Shown: piece after piece, positions 1 to 10,440 of the stretch
How positions within the stretch are numbered: position 1 is the first letter of the stretch
Layout of the letters: each line of letters begins with the position of its first letter
From: Neoceratodus forsteri
Taxonomy: Eukaryota > Chordata > Ceratodontiformes > Ceratodontidae
DNA length: 64,000 nt
Direction: 5' to 3'
Assembly (NCBI GenBank): GCA_016271365.2
Contig: CM057456.1
Span: 612,441,501 to 612,505,500 of the forward strand
Translations under genes and position numbers: made by a program
The notes under the pieces: model-generated
Told to the model about the DNA's origin: nothing
Seen by the model: the letters and a program-made list of their open reading frames with translations, nothing else
The model's database searches: none

Positions 1-844
1 GGGAGGGAACACGTATTGGAACCTCGCTGACCAGTCCAGGACCAAGGCATCCAGGGGAAGGGTTCCCCGGACTGGGGGCCTACAACAGTACTGAGGAAGC
101 TGAAAATTGAGGGACGAGGCACACAGATCCACTTCTGGTGTGCTCCACCACCTGAAGACTGGCTAGTACTTGCTTGTTCAGAGCCCATTCACTCTGGCCT
201 AGACTGATGTGACTCAGAGCATTTGCCAGGGTATTGTGTTTGCCTGGGAGGTGAATAGCTGAGAGGCCAACTCCCAGGGAAAAGGCTAGAGACCAGAGCT
301 TTAGAGCTTCTGAACAGAGTATTCCTGATCTGGTACCACCCTGCTTGTTTATGTAAAACATTGCAGTGGTGTTGTCTGTCCAAATTTGAATCGCCTGCCC
401 TTTTATGCTGGGAGTGAAAGCTTTTGAAAGCTAGAAAGACTGCTCTGAGTTCCAAGAAATTTATGTGTAACTCTGACTCTTCGAGAGTCCACGTGCAGTT
501 TAGTGAGGCAATGTCCAGATGTGCTCCCCACCCCAAGAGGGAGACATCTGTGGTGATCACCCTTGAGGGTAGCGGAGCTTGGAATGGTACCCCTGCTTGT
601 AAATTTACAGGGTTCTTCCACCACAGCAAGTTTTGGAGGAACTGCTCCGTCACAGGTATCCACTTAAAACTGTTGCTTCTCTGAGACCAGCGAGCTCTGA
701 GGTCGGCTTGCAGGAGTTGCATCATGTACCTGACTCCTGGGACCACTGCAGTCACTGAAGCCACGTGTCCCAGGAGTTTTAGAAAATGTCTGGCTGGTTT
801 TGGCTGTCCCCAAACGAAAGAATCTGCCACTGCAAGGAAAACAG
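1..844 (-). pseudogene. P RT C-terminal part and RNase H (decayed)
   Basis: On the minus strand this piece starts just after the RT palm/thumb and runs into RNase H. Visible are PARHFLKLLGH (the RT-RNase H connection), ITTDVSLLGWGAHLD (first RNase H Asp), HINFLELRAVF (catalytic Glu) and, in another frame, FYINKQGGTRS and LSAIHLPGKHN followed by a SEWAL stretch. A frameshift lies near 360-400, around the second Asp region. It is cut at 844 by the right ITR of element C and leaves the window at position 1 before the methyltransferase-like tail. RNase H would degrade the RNA of the RNA-DNA hybrid during reverse transcription. Not functional. Confidence 0.8.
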
Positions 845-1075
845 CAGTTATGTAAGAACTTACTGTAACAGCAGATTTTCGAGAGAGGTTTCTGCAGTAG
901 GTCTTCACAAGAAGGACTGCGCCCCCTAGCATCAGAACCACACGGCAAACTTGTAGCTAGCAATCATCAGCTGGGGAACCACCCCTGGTGTCAGGTGATG
1001 GACGTCAGCATGACTATAAATAGGGGCGGTCCCCCGCTCGCCCTCCAGTTCTCCCACCAGAGGCCTCGAAAGAGG
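845..1075 (-). repeat. C right ITR (type II)
   Basis: Reads inward from position 845 as the outer end (cagttatgtaagaactta...), then TGCAGTAGGTCTTCACA, then a promoter core: CRE-like GACGTCA near 1001-1007 and a TATAAATA box near 1015. The core lies between the arms ggggaaccacccct (973) and aggggcggtcccc (1022). It closely matches K's right ITR at 39949 and, inverted, the left ITR of C at 38583. Transcription from such an ITR is known for DIRS elements; here it is inferred from the motifs. Confidence 0.85.
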
Positions 1076-1194
1076 AGGCAGGAAAAAAAGGAGTGAAAAC
1101 TCCTAAGACCCTGAGCCCTGGATAAAACAAAGTCCTGGGAAGGGAAGAAAGAGGAAAAAACACAGGAGTTAGGGGAAAGTAGGTGGGAAATGTA

Positions 1195-1305
1195 GACCTA
1201 CTGCATGAACCTCTCTCTAAGATCTACTGTTATGGTAAGTTCTTATGTAACTGCTATATCTTACTTCGAGATGGTTCCTGCAGTAGGTCTTCACAAATAG
1301 GACTG
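1195..1305 (-). repeat. C internal complementary region (ICR)
   Basis: Holds the complements of both outer element ends back to back: ...CCTCTCTCTAAGATCTACTG, the right-end complement, then a ctatat spacer and CTTACTTCGAGATGG, the left-end complement. In DIRS elements this region templates the joining of the two ends into a circular intermediate. It lies between the YR stop and the right ITR, the standard place. The 120 bases between the ICR and the right ITR are purine-rich and hold no gene. Confidence 0.85.
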
Positions 1306-2276
1306 AGTACCAATCAGTCAACTAAATAGGAGGAGTCGGAGACTACGTTCCGGGAGGAGGGAAATGGCTGCCAACGATAGTCTGCTCAAGACAGAAGTCC
1401 TTGCAGGACTGCTAGACCACAGCCAGCCCTGCGCCTAGATGCAATGTCCAGGCTGTAATGCTTCATGAAGGTGTGGACAGAGGGCTAAGTGGCCACTGCA
1501 CAGATGTCCACAGTGGACACGTTTCTAAGGAAGGCAGTAGAAGTGGCCACTCTCCTAGTCGAGTGGCCCTTGACTGCCCCTGGAAGGGGTTTCTCGTACT
1601 TCTGGTAAATGTAATGGATACAATTAGCCAGCCACCTAGACAAAGTCTGTTTGGAAACAGCCTTGCCCTGACACTTAGGAGCAAAGGCTATGAAGAGTTA
1701 ATCTGACCTACGAACCTCCTTAGTCCTTGAGACATAATATCTCAAATTCCTGTGCACATTGAGGGTGTGCAAGAAATATTCCCCCCTATTGGAGTACTCT
1801 GGGTAAAACACAGGCAGTTCGACATTCTGATTCAGTGTAAATTCCAAGACTACCTTCGAAAGAAAGGAAGGGTTACTCTGCAGAGCCACCCGGTGTCTGT
1901 GGAAATTAAATAAGGCTCCTTACAAACTAGAGCCTGAAGCTCTGAAACTCTTCAAGCTGAAGTGATAGCAACTAAAAATAGTGTTTTCCATGAAAGGTAA
2001 CGCATATCACAACTTGCTGCCAGCTCTAAAGGGGGCAAAGTAAGTTTTCCAAAATTAAATTGAGATCCGGGGGAGACAGGATTCTGGACCGGAGGGTTGA
2101 AGTGAAGGATCCTCTTCAGGAAAGTTCTGGAAACCTCTAGCTGAGCTAGAGTTTTGCCCTCCACCGGAAGGTGGTAGGCCAAAATCGCAGAGAGATGGAC
2201 CTTCGGAGAAGAATAACTGAGGCCCAACTCTAACAGGTGTAAGAGATACTTGAAGACCTAGGAAGCCGAGCAAGAA

Positions 2277-2480
2277 GAAAAAATTACTCACCTTAGTAAT
2301 TACTTTTCTTCTCATGGAGTCTTGCTGTATTAGGACTATAGCAGTCAGCCTCAGCCTCTGAACTGCCCCGGAGAGGAAAGGGTTAACTCCAGAGAAGTCT
2401 GGAGTTCCACAGCGCGAGGGCACTGTTCAAAGCTCTATCTATGCAGTTTGAAGTCAAACTGCCAGATTCTTTATGAAGCT
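2277..2480 (-). repeat. E right ITR (type III)
   Basis: Inverted match to 7812-7982. Shared parts include the CTTGCTGTA...AGGACTATAGCAG block, the CCTCTGAACTGCCCCGGAGAGG block, CTCCAGAGAAGTCTGGAG (itself a small palindrome) and GCAGTTTGA..TCAAACTGCC. The 220 bases that follow (2480-2700) are A/T-rich with no gene, between the ITR and the remains of the ICR-side untranslated region. Confidence 0.85.
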
Positions 2481-2800
2481 AAACTAATATAGCAAGTCTG
2501 TGTGGAAAAACCCTACACTAGCCATTGGCTACCTACCAGTAGTAAAACTACAAAAACACACAACAATCACAGAATAGCAACAAAATTATTAAATATTGTT
2601 AGCATCACTGAAAAGAAGCATTAACAGACCCTCTCCAAAAGACTCAGAAGTCAGGGAGGGCCACCCTACCACTCAACGAACAACAGAATTACCTAGTTCC
2701 TAAACCCAATAAGCAAGAAAAGGCATGACACAGTGCTTGCACTAATTTGCCAACCCCATACCCAAGGAGGAGTTCTGAGCGGGGTAGGAGGGAGGGTTGT

Positions 2801-2900
2801 CCTAATACAGCAAGACTCCATGAGAAGAAAAGCAATTACTAAGGTGAGTAATTTTTTCTTCAAACACCATGAAGTCTTGCTGTAATTAGGACTATAGCAG
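2801..2900 (-). repeat. E internal complementary region
   Basis: First half is the complement of the right end (cctaatacagcaagactcc ... ctaaggtgagtaatt); second half, from tcttcaaacaccatgaagtc, is the complement of the left end at 7935-7982. The direct join of the two shows what the circular junction of this type looks like. Confidence 0.85.
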
Positions 2901-2904
2901 ATTA

Positions 2905-4022
2905 CACAGCAGTACCTCCATGGAGGAGGGTCAGAACCTACTTGGGAAATAGGCTCTGAAGCACAGCTGTGCCAAAACGGCATCCCTCCTGGATTGAACA
3001 TCCAAGGAGTAATGTTTGGTAAAGGTGTGAACTGTTTTCCAGGTAGCAGCTTGACAGATCTCCAAATGGGAATATCTCTAGCAGCCGCTAGAGATGCAGC
3101 TGTACCTCTGGTAGAATGAGCCCTCAATCCTGAGGGGGCTCTTTACCCAGTTTTGGTAACAGAATTGGATACAAGAGACAATCCACCTTGCAATTTTCCT
3201 CTTAGTGGCAGGTCTCCTTTGCCGACTTCCCATAGGTAAGGAAGAGCTGCAGGATTCAAACCTATGACCCTTGGTGCGTTCCAAATAGTAGCTTAGAGCT
3301 CTTTGACGTCCAGACTGTGCAATCTCCTCTCCCTGAAGAGGAATGCTCAGTGAAAATACTGGGAGAGAGATGGATTGGTTGAGATGAAAATCTGAGACCA
3401 CCTTTGGTAAAACCTTCTATTAGTCCTAAGGACTACCTTGTCCCTATGAAAAGAAATGAAATCTTCTTCCACTGACAAGGCTTGCATCTCACTTATACGT
3501 CTAACAGAAGTGATGGCCACTAGAAAACAGTCTTCCAAGTCAAAACTTGAGGTCTGCCGAAGACAGGGCTCAAAGGGGGTTGCATTAGCTGAGCAATGCA
3601 ACATTCAGGTCCCAAGCAGGAGCTGGTTCCTAAAAGGAGGATTAGTGTGAAGTAACCCTTAAAAACTTGGAAATTACAGGGTGAGAAGAGATGGAAGCAG
3701 GTTTACCTGCTGACACATAAGCGGAGACTGCTGCCAGATGAACCCTTAAGGTAGCTGGCTTAAGGCCTAGAGAATTTAAGTGGACCAGATAGTCCAATAA
3801 AACAGTCAAATCAGCAGATTCTGGGGAGATTTGCTTCCCAGAGCACCAAATGGAAAACTTCTTCCACTTAGAATTATAGGTGGCCCTAGTAGAAGACCTC
3901 CTGGCCGCCTTCAAAATATCCAAGACACCTTGAGAGAGGTGTAGATCAGCGAATTCTAGCTCCTCAAGAACCAAGCCTTGAGGTGGAGGGAACTGAGTTC
4001 GGATACCACTCTCCCTGTGCAC
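2905..4022 (-). pseudogene. E tyrosine recombinase (frameshifted)
   Basis: N-terminal SAM-like DNA-binding part: LVLEELEFADLHLSQGVLD, STRATYNSKWKKFSIWC, LDYLVHLNSLGLKPATLRVHLAAVSAY. Catalytic part: FLVAITSVRRISEMQAL (first Arg kept), LSYYLERTKGHRF, then AHSTRGTAASLAAARDIPI (the HxxR motif kept). At least three frame changes (near 3640, 3390 and 3125) and one after DIPI separate it from the final tyrosine region. The stop lies inside the strand leading to the ICR. Compare O's YR, which has only one frameshift. Confidence 0.85.
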
Positions 4023-4029
4023 AGGTCAA

Positions 4030-5936
4030 CAGGTCGTGGGTCCTGGGCAAGCTCAGGGAGGGTGGACAATCAGGACAGAAGGAGAGGTACCAGGGCTGTC
4101 TGGCCCAATCTGGAGCAATCAGAATCACCTTGCAGGACTGAGTTCTGATCCTCACTAGTACCCTGAAAAGGGGAGGAAGGAGGGAAGGCATATAGATATT
4201 TCCCTCCCAATCCAACTGGAGAAGGCCAGTGGGACTGATCCCAACACTGGAGGTCTGCAACAAAACAGAGGAAGTTGGTGGTTGTCTGGGGCTGCGAAAA
4301 GATCTATCTGAGGGGTGCCCCATCTGGCAAAGACTGACCCCAGCACTAGAGGGTTCAGGGCCCATTCGTGGTGGCCCTGAGAAATCCTGCTGAGGGCATC
4401 CGCTAGGACATTGTCCTTCCCTGGAAGGTGAACTGCTATCAGGGAGGTATTCAGGGAGTAAGCCAGAGACCACAGCTTCATTGCTTCGGTGCACAAGGCA
4501 GAAGACCGAGTGCCCCCTTGCTTGTTGATGTACCACATTGTTGTGGTATTGTCTGTCCTGACTTGAACTACCTTGTTCTGGACAGAAGCTGAAAAGGCCT
4601 GGAGAGCTAAGAGGACAGCCCTGAGCTCCAGGAGGTTGATGTGGAGCAGAGATTCCTGAGGAGACCACACTCCCTGAGTGGAAAGGTCGCCAAGTGAGCC
4701 CCCATCCTAGGAGGGAGGCATCTGTGGTAAGTGTGAGGGTGAGGAATGGGTAAGAAGGGGACCCCTTGAGTTAGATTGCTCTGGTCCTGCCACCACTGAA
4801 GGGCCAGGATCAGAGATCTTGTCACTGGGACTAATTTGGTGAGGGGGTCCTTCTTTTGGAACCAAAAAGATCTCAGGTGGAATTGGATGTCTCTCATCTG
4901 GAATCTTGCTCCCTGCACGACAGCTGTGGACGCAGCCATGTGTCCTAGGAGTTGCAGAAAGTGCCTTGCTGGCCAAGAGACCCACATGGTGAAGGAAGAT
5001 GCCAGGGCAATGAGTCTGTCCACTCTCTCGGAGGGGAGATATGCCCTGGCAGACTTTGTGTTCAACTCTGCACCTATGAAAGTTAGTACCTGGACTGGTT
5101 CGAGAACTGACTTTGGAAGATTCAACAGGAATCCCAGAGAGGTGAGAAGCTGCTGGGTGACCAACAAGTGAGATTTTACGTGATCTGGAGACTGACCCAC
5201 TATGAGCCAGTCGTCCAGGTAAGGAAAACGCCACCCTTGCCTTCTTAGATGAGCCACTACCACAGCCAGACATTTTGTGAAACCCTTGGGCAGAGGTAAG
5301 GCCGAAGGGCATTGCTCTGAACTGATAGTGGCCAGAAGGTAGTTCGAACCTGAGGTACTTTCTGTGAGAAGGCCTGATCAAGAAATGAAAATAGGCGTCC
5401 TTGAGGTCCAAGGAAGCTAGCCAGTCTCCTGGTCTCAGGGAGGGCAAAATCATTGCCAGAGTTAACATTTTGAACTTTGGTTTCAGAAGATGCTTGTTCA
5501 GGAACCTTAAATCTAAGATGGGCCGCCATTCTCCTGTCTTTTTTGGGGTAAGGAAATACCTTGAATAAAGACCCTTGCCCTGATGGCAAAGGGGAACCCT
5601 CTCTACTGCTTTGCATCCCAGCAGAGAAGAAACCTCTGTTTCCAAAGCAAGGGCTTCCAAAGGATTCGCAGGTGGGAAATGTCTGGCCCTCATCTTTGGG
5701 AACTGTTTGAAACTGAGGACCAGACCTTGGCCTACCACCTCCAGAACCCACTTGTCCGAAGTTAGGGACAACCAGTTCTGGCTGAAATAAGCCAACCTGC
5801 CCCCCAACGGTACAGGAGATTCAGCCCTGGGCACCCCATCAGGGTGACTGCTTGGCAGCTGTTTTTGGCTGAGAAGAAGGGGACGGTCTGCCTGAGCCCC
5901 GTCTGCCCCTGCCTCTGAAGAAACCCCTCTGAACAA
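4030..5936 (-). pseudogene. E reverse transcriptase, RNase H and methyltransferase-like tail
   Basis: RT N-terminus: LTSDKWVLEVVGQG, AVERVPL, GLYSRYFLTPKKTGEWRPI. Motif A: WLASLDLKDAYFHF with the catalytic Asp. After MPFGLTSAQGF a frameshift (near 5270) moves to the frame with FPYLDDWLIVGQS (the YxDD box) and FIGAELNT. RNase H: TTDASLLGW lies at another frame change; then LELRAVLLALQAF (Glu), VRTDNTTTMWYINKQGG (Asp) and AVHLPGKDNVLADALSR. The tail, IDLFAAPDNHQLPLFCC followed by a PSFLPF stretch, fits the DAM-like methyltransferase region of DIRS elements. Two or three frameshifts; not functional. Confidence 0.85.
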
Positions 5937-7453
5937 AGGCTGAAGAGGCTTGAGCTTGATAAAAAAGGCCTGTGGTAAGGCCTACCCCTACCCCTGGGGG
6001 CATGCCTTTGGGGGGGGCATGCCTCTCTTTAGCTTGGGCACTTTTGTAGGTAGTTCTGTATTCATCCATTTTTTTCATGTAATTTTCTGTCTGATCACCA
6101 AACAGAGAGTTACCTACTACAGGGGAAATCCATAGCCTTTGCCTGAGTGTCTTGGGACAAATTAGTGCATCTGAGCCATGCCAACCTATGGAGAGCTACA
6201 GAAGTGGCCATGACCCTAGAAGAAACATCATTAACATCAACAGCAGTATGAAATTGAACTTTAGAGGCCTCAATGCCATCAGCAGCCACCTGTTCCAACT
6301 CACTAGCCAGCTGACCCTGGGCCTGCTTGGCTAACTGCAAAATAGTGTCCCATCTAGACTTCTGATATCTAGCCACATAAGCCATGTAATTAGCCTGCCT
6401 GAGTCCCAAAGAAGCTGCCATATATTGCTTTTTTGCCATGGTATCAATCTTCCTGGAATCTTTGTCAGGGGGATGTGATGCCAAGGGAATATTAGCCTTG
6501 TCACAGGCTGCAGCTTGAACAACACCACATGACTACACTGCTCAATGAGGAAGTCTGTATCAGGGCCTGATAAAGTATACCTTCTGTCCATTTTTTGTCT
6601 ACAGGAGGGACAGAATGAGGATTTTTTAAATCTTTGTTGTTTGCTTCCTAAATGATTTATGCAAAGGAATAGACAACCTTCTAGACTCTGGAATATCCAT
6701 CATTTCAACAAAATCAGGCTCCTCTTGCTCATCCACAGCCTCCTCTAAAGGGAGCTGGAGGGTTTCTGCCACCTTTTTATAAAACACAAAATGAGAAGAG
6801 GACTCAGACAACAGAGGGGGAGACTCTAAGGGTCTGTCTGGAGAAATGTCCGGTTCAATGGGCACGTCCAGACCTTCCCAGTCACAAATGCACTGATCAA
6901 ATTCCTCCTCCCCCTCCTGTGGTTCATAAAACTCCTCAATAACATAATCTTGAACCCCTGGACCTGGACGAGCCACCCCTCTGCCACTTGTGGAGGGCTC
7001 TCCAAGTCCCTGAGACAAAGACTGAACAATCTGTATGGCTTTTGCTATTTCTGCAACAGTTGGAGAAACTATCTTAGACTCCAAACCTGCTGATTTCTTT
7101 GTCTTTTTTGCTGGTGCTGGTTCCTCTGAACCAGCCTTTCTCTTGCCCGAGGAAGTAACGCCCTGGTCAGAAGGGACTCCCTCTGGTCCAGTGGGTACTG
7201 GACCGGGCTGGCCATCCGGGTCAGCGGACTTTTTGGCCTCTCGTTCCCTGAGCCGGCCCAATCTCTTCTCCAGGGTGGCTGCAGGGAAAATTTTACATAT
7301 CTGGCAGTCTGAGAGGTGGTCAGCCCCCAGACAATAAACACAAGTGGTGTGTGGGTCAGCCTTGGCAAAGGCTTCCCCACAAACATCACAGTGTTGAAAC
7401 CCCGTGGGCCAGTTTTCTTTTGGGTTTCTCAGACATAGTGCCAGCCTAACCAA
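5839..7453 (-). pseudogene. E gag (structural protein)
   Basis: Read from 7453: a Cys/His-rich start with HCDVCGEAF, CVYCLGADHLSDCQIC, then EKRLGRLREREAKK, a Pro/Lys-rich linker with SGKRKAGSEEPAPAKKTKK, an acidic part (EEFDQCICDWEGLDVP) and FVFYKKVAETLQLP. After a stop near 6626 the frame continues with DRRYTLSGPDTDF, then (6484) PPDKDSRKIDTMAKKQYMAA, LGLRQANYMAYVARYQKS, and at 6078 KKMDEYRTTYKSAQAKE and an Arg/Gly-rich FFRGRGRRG tail. The PPDKxSxxxD...YxxxxxxLRxxNYxA block is shared by all gags here. Packages element RNA by family inference. Confidence 0.8.
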
Positions 7454-7494
7454 ACTTGCGCTCTTTCTTCAGGCTGCACAGGAAGCAGAGACAC

Positions 7495-7800
7495 CCTTAT
7501 CGGTTCCTAACCGTGTCACGGAGTATTGGAAAACCCGATGAAAAAACGAGGGTTTTTAGAACCGATAAGAACCGGGTACCTCACGTCTAAAATTCACCAA
7601 AATACGAAGCGATCGGTTCAGACTGAACCGATAATTATTCCACACAGACTAAATTTTCGTTTTTACTTGTGGTTACCAGATAGAGCTGCCGAAACCGAGG
7701 TAATTTTGAGACTTTTGCCGGTTTTCTGGAACCGAAGGAACCTAATCAAAACCGCAGAGTGAACCGAAGCTGAAGGAGCTGATCTCGGAGTGACTGTTCA
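7495..7800 (-). promoter_or_regulatory. AACCG/CGGTT motif array in E leader
   Basis: Between the left ITR and gag lies a run of AACCG or CGGTT pentamers in both orientations, many inside the longer forms AACCGATAAGAACCGG and CGGTTCAGACTGAACCG. The same array, with different spacing and diverged DNA between, is in O at 60325-60625. Conservation of the pentamer in two copies suggests a binding site or an RNA structure in the leader; the role is unknown. Confidence 0.55.
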
Positions 7801-7811
7801 GTGAAGCGGAG

Positions 7812-7982
7812 TAAAGAATCTGGCAGTTTGACTTAAACTGCACAGATAGAAACTTTGAACAGCGCCCTCGCGCTGTGGAACTCCAGACTTCTCTGGAGTT
7901 AACCCTTTCCTCTCCGGGGCAGTTCAGAGGCTGAGGCTGACTGCTATAGTCCTAATTACAGCAAGACTTCATGGTGTTTGAA
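7812..7982 (-). repeat. E left ITR (type III)
   Basis: Inverted copy of 2277-2480, ending in CATGGTGTTTGAA next to C's YR. Includes the GCGCCCTCGCGC block and the CTCCAGACTTCTCTGGAG palindrome. The outermost ends of left and right ITR differ (catggtgtttga versus attactcacc), and both versions are joined in the ICR. Confidence 0.85.
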
Positions 7983-8039
7983 AACTGGTCTAGGCCTTTG
8001 ACTGTGGCCCAGATCAAAAATCTTTTCCACTTCATAGCG

Positions 8040-8500
8040 TACGTGGATCTAGTGGATGGCTTCATGGCCTCCACTATGACCAGAGTGACTCCAGAGGAGA
8101 CGCCATAGCGAGAAACCGCTATGCCCAGAGGTGCCACGCATGAAGGTGGAGAGATTTGAGGCTCGGATGTACCACGATGCCCTGCTCCTGGGACAGAAGG
8201 TCGTGACAGAGAGAGGTACAGGTACTGGGGGCTCCATCACTAGCTGTTGCAGCAGGGGGAACCATATCTGCAAGGCCATAGGGGGGCAATGAGATTCATG
8301 TATGCCCCCTCTGCCTGTAGCTTCAGCAGAACAGAAAAGGGAGGGAAAGCATACAAAAATCTTCCTGTCCAAGATAGAGACACTGTCTCACCAAAAGACA
8401 CCACGCCCGGGAACGAGCGAGCAAAAGCTGGGTAGTTTTGCGTTGGATGCGGAGGCGAAGAGGTCTATTTCTGGCTGACCCCACTGAAGGAATCAGATCT
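8040..8500 (-). pseudogene. C RNase H end and methyltransferase-like tail
   Basis: Minus-strand reading from 8500: FLQWGQPEIDLFAS, then PSFCSLVPG, FVCFPSLF (the FPPF-like motif of other copies), IWFPLLQQLVMEPP and finally the start of YR. It continues the RNase H reading that stops at 22538, with element B between. Several frame changes are present. The tail is equivalent to FLYAFPPFP...IW[YF]PLLQQL in A, B, K and M, which I take as the DAM-like methyltransferase domain known from DIRS elements; the catalytic motif assignment is inferred. Confidence 0.75.
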
Positions 8501-8999
8501 CCGCTGCAGAAACATGACAGAGAAAAGCTTCAGGAGTAGCTACGCCCCTAGTGGAATGAGCCTTGACAGGCTCTGGCAAAGGCTTCTCGTACTTCTGATA
8601 ACAGAAGTGGATGCAATTGGCTAGCCACTTCGAAAGGCATTATTTAGAAACTGCCTTACCCAAGGTCCTCGGTGCAAAGGATACAAAGAGCTGATCAGCT
8701 TTGCGCAACTCTTTAATACAGAAAGTGTAACATCTAAGAATCTGGTGTACTTCTAATGTATGAAGCAGAGCCTCACCTCTATTTGTTGGGGCCGGATAGT
8801 ACACTAGGAGCTAAACCAATTAAGGGTGAGTTGCGATGCCACCTAAGGAAGAAACCTAGGATGAGTGCGGAGGACCGCCCAGTCCTTATGAAAAATAAGG
8901 TACGGCTCTTCACAGACTAGAGTCTAAAGTTCAGAAATCCTTCGAGCAGAAGTAATAGCAACTAAAAAGAGCGCTTTCCAAGAAAGGTATCGCATATCG

Positions 9000-9149
9000 G
9001 GGGGGGGCGCTGTGGAGCCCGAGCTAAGCAGTAGCAAAAAACAGCAGCACTGATCGCTTTCAGTGATTTTATTAAAATAACATACTTTTCAGCAGTTATA
9101 GGAGAGAACTACTGGTGCCACTGGAAAGAGGAGCCCCTCAAACCCCAGG
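9000..9149 (+). promoter_or_regulatory. L1 5' leader
   Basis: Starts with a run of G (ggggggggcgctgtggagcc), a common L1 5' end, followed by about 135 bases to the ORF1 ATG at 9150. L1 leaders usually carry an internal promoter; no motif here is decisive. Confidence 0.5.
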
Positions 9150-10013
9150 ATGGGCAACCCAAAAAAGGACAAAAGTGGAGGTACAGGCAGAAAATCAACA
9201 GGGACTTCTAACCCACCTAAAAGTCTTGGTGAGGCGCAGGCCGTGCCTAACACAGAATCGGAAGAAACAATGGCCTCCATAGGACTGAAGTTAAAAGGAA
9301 TCATCACTTCTGTAGCCAAACTAAATACTAAAATAGATATTTTTGCCACTGGGGTTACGGTGGTGGAAAAAGAAATGGAGGGTCTCAAAACTGAGTTTCA
9401 CAATGTAAAAAAAGCATTGGAATCCTCCACTGCAGCTACGGCCACGATTATTAAAGAGAACACCCACCTCTGGGCCCAAATGGAAACTCTAGAAAACCAG
9501 GCCCGCTCCTCAAACGTGCGCATTCTAGGATTGCCTGAAGGGGTTGAAGGAGACCATCCCCTATTAAATCTAAAATAATGGCTAGAAGAGAAACTTACAC
9601 TGAAGGGACAGTCCACCTCCTTTAATCTCCAAAAAGTGTACTGGATTACTCCGAGGGGCCAAAGAGAAGAACCGGAGGTTCCGCACACGCTGCTTGTGGT
9701 TACCGATGGAGTGGGGACTACAGACAGAATTTTAAGGATGGCCAGACAGATGAGCCCCATAATGCAGGACGATCACAATGTTCTTTTCTATCCCAATATA
9801 AGCTATGCTACCAGAATGCGACGTAAGAAATTTGATGGCACTAGGCAGTTGCTGCGGGAGGCTTCTATTCCGCACTCTGTTATTGTTCCCAACAGGCTTC
9901 ACATTGTACATCAGAGGAAAGTGAAGCCGGGAAATGGGCCACCCGCTTTGTTTCCTCTGTCGCTCAGTGCACTAGGGAGACTGATTCGGAAGATGAGGAT
10001 ATTGGAGAATTAG
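9150..10013 (+). pseudogene. L1 ORF1 (RNA-binding protein), one in-frame stop
   Basis: Start ATG at 9150 (MGNPKKDKSGGTG). Residues about 40-120 form a heptad-like coiled coil (LKGIITSVAKLNTKIDIF, MEGLKTEFHNVKKALE). Then the RRM-like domain: RSSNVRILGLPEGVEGD. A TAA at 9576-9578 interrupts it, but the same frame goes on with WLEEKLTLKGQS, HTLLVVTDGV, ILRMARQMSP, NVLFYPNISYATRMRRKKF (C-terminal domain) and ends at 10013. Length about 287 residues, near the usual for vertebrate L1 ORF1p. The protein normally coats L1 RNA as a trimer and acts as a chaperone. After 10013 there is inter-ORF DNA to 10224. Confidence 0.85.
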
Positions 10014-10224
10014 GAGATGGCTGATCTGGTGGTATGTTATTTTGGTGAAGGCTCTTTGGCACTGTACTGGAGTGTTTTGCAGCAGTTTAAGAATCATGGA
10101 CTCTGAGGGACAGTTGTGGCTACAGACGCCTCTACCAACAGTTTGGACTTTTGTCCTTTGTGTTTTAGACTGGGTTAATAGTTTACAGCTGTTTGAGTAC
10201 TGTTATGAATGTGTAAATATGTAT

Positions 10225-10440
10225 CTTACTTTGAGAGGGTTCCTTCAGTAGGTCATCACATATAGGACTGGTGCCACCTGGCGTCGGGCCGCAAGGCAGA
10301 CTTTTCTAGCAATACCTGATGGGGGACCGCCCACACCATGTCACGTGACTGACGTCAGCGTGACTGTATATAGTGGGCGGTCCCCATGCCCGCCCTCCAG
10401 TCCTTTCCTGCCTTCGCCTCGTGTCAGTCGCATTGTAGAC
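10225..10440 (+). repeat. A left ITR (type I)
   Basis: Outer end CTTACTTTGAGAGGGTTCC, then TTCAGTAGGTCATCACATA, the promoter core (10322-10385) and CCCGCCCTCCAGTCC. The inverted copy is at 16290-16512. The first 80 bases between the ITR and the gag ATG at 10523 are leader without a gene. Confidence 0.9.
10322..10385 (+). promoter_or_regulatory. A promoter core between perfect 13-bp inverted arms
   Basis: ggggaccgcccac (10322-10334) and gtgggcggtcccc (10373-10385) are exact inverted copies. Between them lie an E-box CACGTG (10342-10347), a full CRE TGACGTCA (10350-10357) and a TATA box TATATA (10367-10372). The right arm ends about 140 bases before the gag ATG, so a start about 25-30 bases after TATA would give a short leader. 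The same layout recurs in A's right ITR (16320-16383) and B's left ITR (22377-22439). Confidence 0.7.

Larger units (their letters stand above)
2277..7982 (-). mobile_element. E: complete-length DIRS-like element (type III ITR) inside C's YR gene
   Basis: About 5.7 kb, minus strand, with left ITR (7812-7982), gag, RT-RNase H, YR, ICR (2801-2900) and right ITR (2277-2480) in order. The ICR equals the two element ends joined, which fixes the boundaries to a few bases. Type III ITRs differ from the others: they start AAAATTACTCACC on the right side and end CATGGTGTTTGAA on the left side, and carry no obvious TATA box. O (53946-60831) is a second, younger-looking copy. All three genes of E carry frameshifts. 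Confidence 0.88.
1315..8140 (-). pseudogene. C tyrosine recombinase, split by element E
   Basis: The YR would recombine the circular DNA into the genome. The N-terminal part (7983-8140) shows STRSTYAMKWKRFLIWATVKG; the rest (1315-2276) shows LGLSYSSPKVHLS, the WKTLFLVAITSA segment and LNQNVELPV...HTLNVHRNLRYY. The codon for the catalytic arginine after ITSA is a TGA stop (1952-1954), most simply a CGA decay. The C-terminal HxxR and tyrosine regions (1460-1690) are readable only with frameshifts. Element E splits it at about 2276/7983. Dead gene; family assignment is firm. Confidence 0.8.

Noticed and set aside
7035..7337. Plus-strand open frame of 100 codons
   Set aside because: Shadow of E's gag on the opposite strand.
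845..8500. Idea that the type I left end of B and the type II right end at 845 form one chimeric element
   Set aside because: C's RNase H reads directly from 22538 into 8500, and P reads from 38719 into 844, so B and C are separate nested elements.
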